DNA of 7,235 nucleotides from Faeciplasma avium (GTDB lineage Bacteria; Bacillota; Clostridia; Oscillospirales; Ruminococcaceae), in assembly GCA_018713505.1 (NCBI GenBank), contig DVOL01000078.1:1-7235 (forward strand), given 5' to 3'. The first letter of the stretch is position 1. Every line of letters begins with the position of its first letter. A program made the translations under genes and the position numbers. Under the pieces are notes generated by a model. It had not been told where the DNA came from. It did no database searches and saw nothing but the letters and a program-made list of their open reading frames with translations. Below, piece after piece: positions 5,353 through 7,235 of the stretch.

Positions 5353-5571
5353 TTGGATAGCAAGCCATGCCAGGAGGTCACGCCGCAGACCGAAATTATC
5401 AGCCGGCAGGATTTAAGAAGCGGGGAGGTCAAGCTTTTTGTCGGGGGGAAAAGGGTTACCGTTCAATTTGAGGAGTCCTGCGTGCGGCTCGAAGACGCCC
5501 TTGCCGGCTACTTTTTCCCGACTTCCGACTGCTTAGAGGGAGGTCTTCGCCGGTGGCAGGACAGGTCCTAG
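5353..5571 (+). CDS. Small TnpW-like protein preceding the recombinase
   Basis: This 72-residue reading frame is best started at a TTG (5353-5355), because GGGGAGG at 5339-5345 lies 7 bases upstream. An in-frame ATG at 5299 (90 residues) has no ribosome site and falls inside the nested inverted repeat. Residues 26-51 (VKLFVGGKRVTVQF then EESCVRLEDALAGYF) form a pattern of two beta strands plus helix that resembles the short TnpW-type proteins carried with Tn4451/TnpX-like elements. The basic sequence has no signal peptide or membrane segment. Its last 19 bases overlap the recombinase start, and the recombinase ribosome site is inside this gene, implying translational coupling. The TnpW similarity is from recollection of the family and is tentative; a small DNA-binding or recombination accessory role is inference. 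The gene itself is likely real. Confidence 0.6.
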   Translation: MDSKPCQEVTPQTEIISRQDLRSGEVKLFVGGKRVTVQFEESCVRLEDALAGYFFPTSDCLEGGLRRWQDRS

Positions 5572-7169
5572 AGGGCGGATTCTGGAAAATCGGGCTTTAC
5601 ATCAGGCTCTCCAGGGAGGACGGCTCGGCGGACGGCAGCGAGAGCATTAAAAATCAGGAAAAGATACTTTTCGACTTCGTGCGGGAGTATTTCGAGCCGG
5701 AGACCTGCGCTGTATCGGGGGTTTTTTCGGACGACGGCATCAGCGGGACGGATACCAACCGTCCCGGCTTTTTGGCTCTTTGCAAAGAGGTCCTGAGCGG
5801 GCGGATAAACTGCGTGATAGTAAAGTCGCTGGCGAGGGCGTTTAGGAATCTTGCAGACCAGCAGAAGTTTCTGGAGGAGTTTATCCCGGTCAATAGGGCT
5901 AGGTTTATTTCAGCCGGCACGCCGTTTATAGACACCCTCGAGACACGCCGTCAGGCGGGAGGGCTGGAGCTTCCCATACGGGGGCTTTTTAACGAGCAGT
6001 ACGCCGCCGCAGCCTCCGAGGAGATAAGAAAGACCTTCAACATGAAGCGGGAGCGGGGAGAGTTCATAGGGGCGTTCGCTCCCTACGGCTATGTCAAGGA
6101 TTCCAAAATTAAGGGACGGCTGGCTCCCGACCCGGAGGCGGCTGGGGTGGTAAGAGCCATCTTTGAGTGGTTTTTGGAGGGGATGAGCTGTCAGGGGATA
6201 GCTAAAAGGCTGAATCAGCTTGGGATTTTAAGCCCGGGACGGTACAAAAGAAGCTGCGGACTCAGCTACTACAACCCGGCGTCCTTGGGAGGCGAAGGGC
6301 TGTGGTCTCCGGGAGCCGTCACGAGGATATTAAAAAACGAGGTCTACACCGGGACCATGGTTCAGGGCAGGCAGAAAATAATAAGCTACAAGGTGCATAA
6401 GCAGGTGGCAGTCCCCAAAAAGGACTGGTATGTGGTCCCTAATACCCATCCGCCGATTGTCGACAGGCATATCTTTGACGAGGCAGCCGGGCTTTTTGCC
6501 CTTAACGCAAGGACGCCTCCCGGGAAACGCCTCCCTCAGCCGCTTTCGGGACTGGTAAAATGTGCGGACTGTCACGCCTCGATGAGAAGAAAGACTGCAC
6601 GAGGCATAGCCTACTACTCCTGCCGGAGCTATTCGGACAAGGGGGTCTGCTCCTCCCGATCTGTCCGTGAGGACTTCCTTATCAGCCTTGCTTTAACTGT
6701 CATAAATGACCTCATAGGACTTTTTGACAGTGTAAAGACTCTGGAGCGGCTGTCCTCCAGCCAAAAGGGGGTCGGACCGGCTGGTCAGGGAGTATCGGGA
6801 CAGGCGTCAGCCAGAGCCAAAGCGTATCAGGCGGCGCTGGATTCTTTGAAGCTGGAGAGACTGACCGGCGAAATCTCCGAGGCCGAGTACCAAAGGCTGA
6901 GCGAGAGGGCAAAAAGGCAGCTAAGCCTTCTAAACGCCGCCGAGCAGGCCCCAGATAATAGGTCATACGACCCCATAGGGGACGAAAGGGCGGAGCTTTT
7001 TTCCGAGCTTATACGCACAAAACGCCTCCCACGGCTGACAAGAGGGCTTCTTACCCGGCTGATTTTGAGCGTCCGGGTGGAAAGGGACGGCGGCGTGACG
7101 GTATATCTTGGCTTTAAAAATGAGCTTTTGACCCCTAAAGAGCAGGATAGGCCGCCTGACGCCAAGTGA
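5553..7169 (+). CDS. Large serine recombinase (TnpX/resolvase-type site-specific recombinase)
   Basis: A 538-residue recombinase that cuts and rejoins DNA through a serine-phosphate link. The resolvase domain spans about 12-150: the nucleophile is Ser20 in GLYIRLSRED with Arg18 nearby, DDGISGTDTNRPGF is at 60-73, and the arginine pair Arg95/Arg98 is in SLARAFRN. The recombinase domain follows at about 170-290 (GAFAPYGYVKD, then SPGAVTRILKNEVYTGTMVQG). A zinc ribbon has Cys337, Cys340, Cys357 and Cys366. A charged, coiled-coil-prone segment lies at about 420-460 and a basic C-terminal tail follows. All key residues are present, so it is probably active. The GTG start at 5553 has GGGAGG at 5538-5543, 9 bases upstream within the preceding small gene. 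The last codons and stop lie inside an inverted copy of the 5067-5164 repeat. It may excise a mobile element, but its attachment sites are not identified. Confidence 0.93.
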   Translation: MAGQVLEGGFWKIGLYIRLSREDGSADGSESIKNQEKILFDFVREYFEPETCAVSGVFSDDGISGTDTNRPGFLALCKEVLSGRINCVIVKSLARAFRNLADQQKFLEEFIPVNRARFISAGTPFIDTLETRRQAGGLELPIRGLFNEQYAAAASEEIRKTFNMKRERGEFIGAFAPYGYVKDSKIKGRLAPDPEAAGVVRAIFEWFLEGMSCQGIAKRLNQLGILSPGRYKRSCGLSYYNPASLGGEGLWSPGAVTRILKNEVYTGTMVQGRQKIISYKVHKQVAVPKKDWYVVPNTHPPIVDRHIFDEAAGLFALNARTPPGKRLPQPLSGLVKCADCHASMRRKTARGIAYYSCRSYSDKGVCSSRSVREDFLISLALTVINDLIGLFDSVKTLERLSSSQKGVGPAGQGVSGQASARAKAYQAALDSLKLERLTGEISEAEYQRLSERAKRQLSLLNAAEQAPDNRSYDPIGDERAELFSELIRTKRLPRLTRGLLTRLILSVRVERDGGVTVYLGFKNELLTPKEQDRPPDAK

Positions 7170-7235
7170 AGCGGCTTTGCAGTGAAGATAGTCTTTCGGC
7201 AAATAAAATTCGCCTTCGGCGAATTTATACCCTCC
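7153..7235 (-). repeat. Composite repeat, right copy (inverted partner of 5067-5164)
   Basis: The inner block 7153-7180 is the reverse complement of 5137-5164 with 3 differences; it contains the last codons and TGA stop of the recombinase. The outer block 7197-7235 is the reverse complement of 5067-5104 with about 5 differences. It contains the hairpin AAATTCGCC (7206-7214), TTC, GGCGAATTT (7218-7226). The window ends inside or at the edge of the repeat, so its outer limit is unknown. The hairpin may also work as a modest 3' terminator for the recombinase, though it has only a short T-run. Confidence 0.7.

Noticed and set aside
5067..7235. Classical DDE insertion sequence with terminal inverted repeats
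   Set aside because: The only enzyme inside is a serine recombinase, which does not use such repeats, and no target-site duplication can be tested because the window ends at the right repeat.

Overview
The window looks like chromosome from a low-to-moderate GC Gram-positive bacterium, most likely a gut-type member of the Clostridia (Oscillospirales-like). This is inferred from strong AGGAGG-type ribosome sites, TTG and GTG starts, extended TGnTATAAT promoters, a TnpX-type large serine recombinase, and intergenic spaces packed with small palindromic repeats. No rRNA, tRNA or marker gene is present to fix the taxon.

Layout. Bases 1-75 (minus) hold the first 25 codons of a saccharopine/carboxynorspermidine dehydrogenase-like gene that runs off the left edge. 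Bases 76-460 are non-coding and repeat-rich: an approximately 56-bp leader/hairpin block occurs twice (82-137 and 339-393), two further perfect hairpins lie between the copies, and a cluster of GGGGAC words follows. Bases 461-3670 (minus) form a two-gene operon: an AMP-forming acyl-CoA synthetase/AMP ligase (2036-3670) followed 15 bases later by a sodium:solute symporter (461-2020). Diverging from it across 98 bases that carry overlapping promoter elements is an amidohydrolase-2 family enzyme (3769-4566, plus). A reasonable but unproven reading is that the three genes form a small catabolic unit: the symporter imports an organic acid, the ligase activates it as a CoA thioester, and the amidohydrolase acts on the same or a related compound.

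Bases 4567-5352 contain no convincing gene but are full of structure. They hold a minus-strand promoter pointing back into the amidohydrolase, a chain of hairpins ending in a 13-bp terminator-like stem, a 161-base perfectly nested cloverleaf (4875-5035), and a composite repeat (5067-5164).

Bases 5353-7169 (plus) carry a two-gene recombination module: a small TnpW-like protein that probably starts at a TTG, overlapping a 538-residue large serine recombinase. The composite repeat at 5067-5164 returns in inverted orientation at 7153-7235, where it supplies the stop codon and last codons of the recombinase. The recombinase pair is therefore bracketed by long imperfect inverted repeats and may be a compact mobile unit, or it may sit between two copies of a dispersed intergenic repeat. 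The most notable unexplained items are the cloverleaf and this inverted-repeat bracket.
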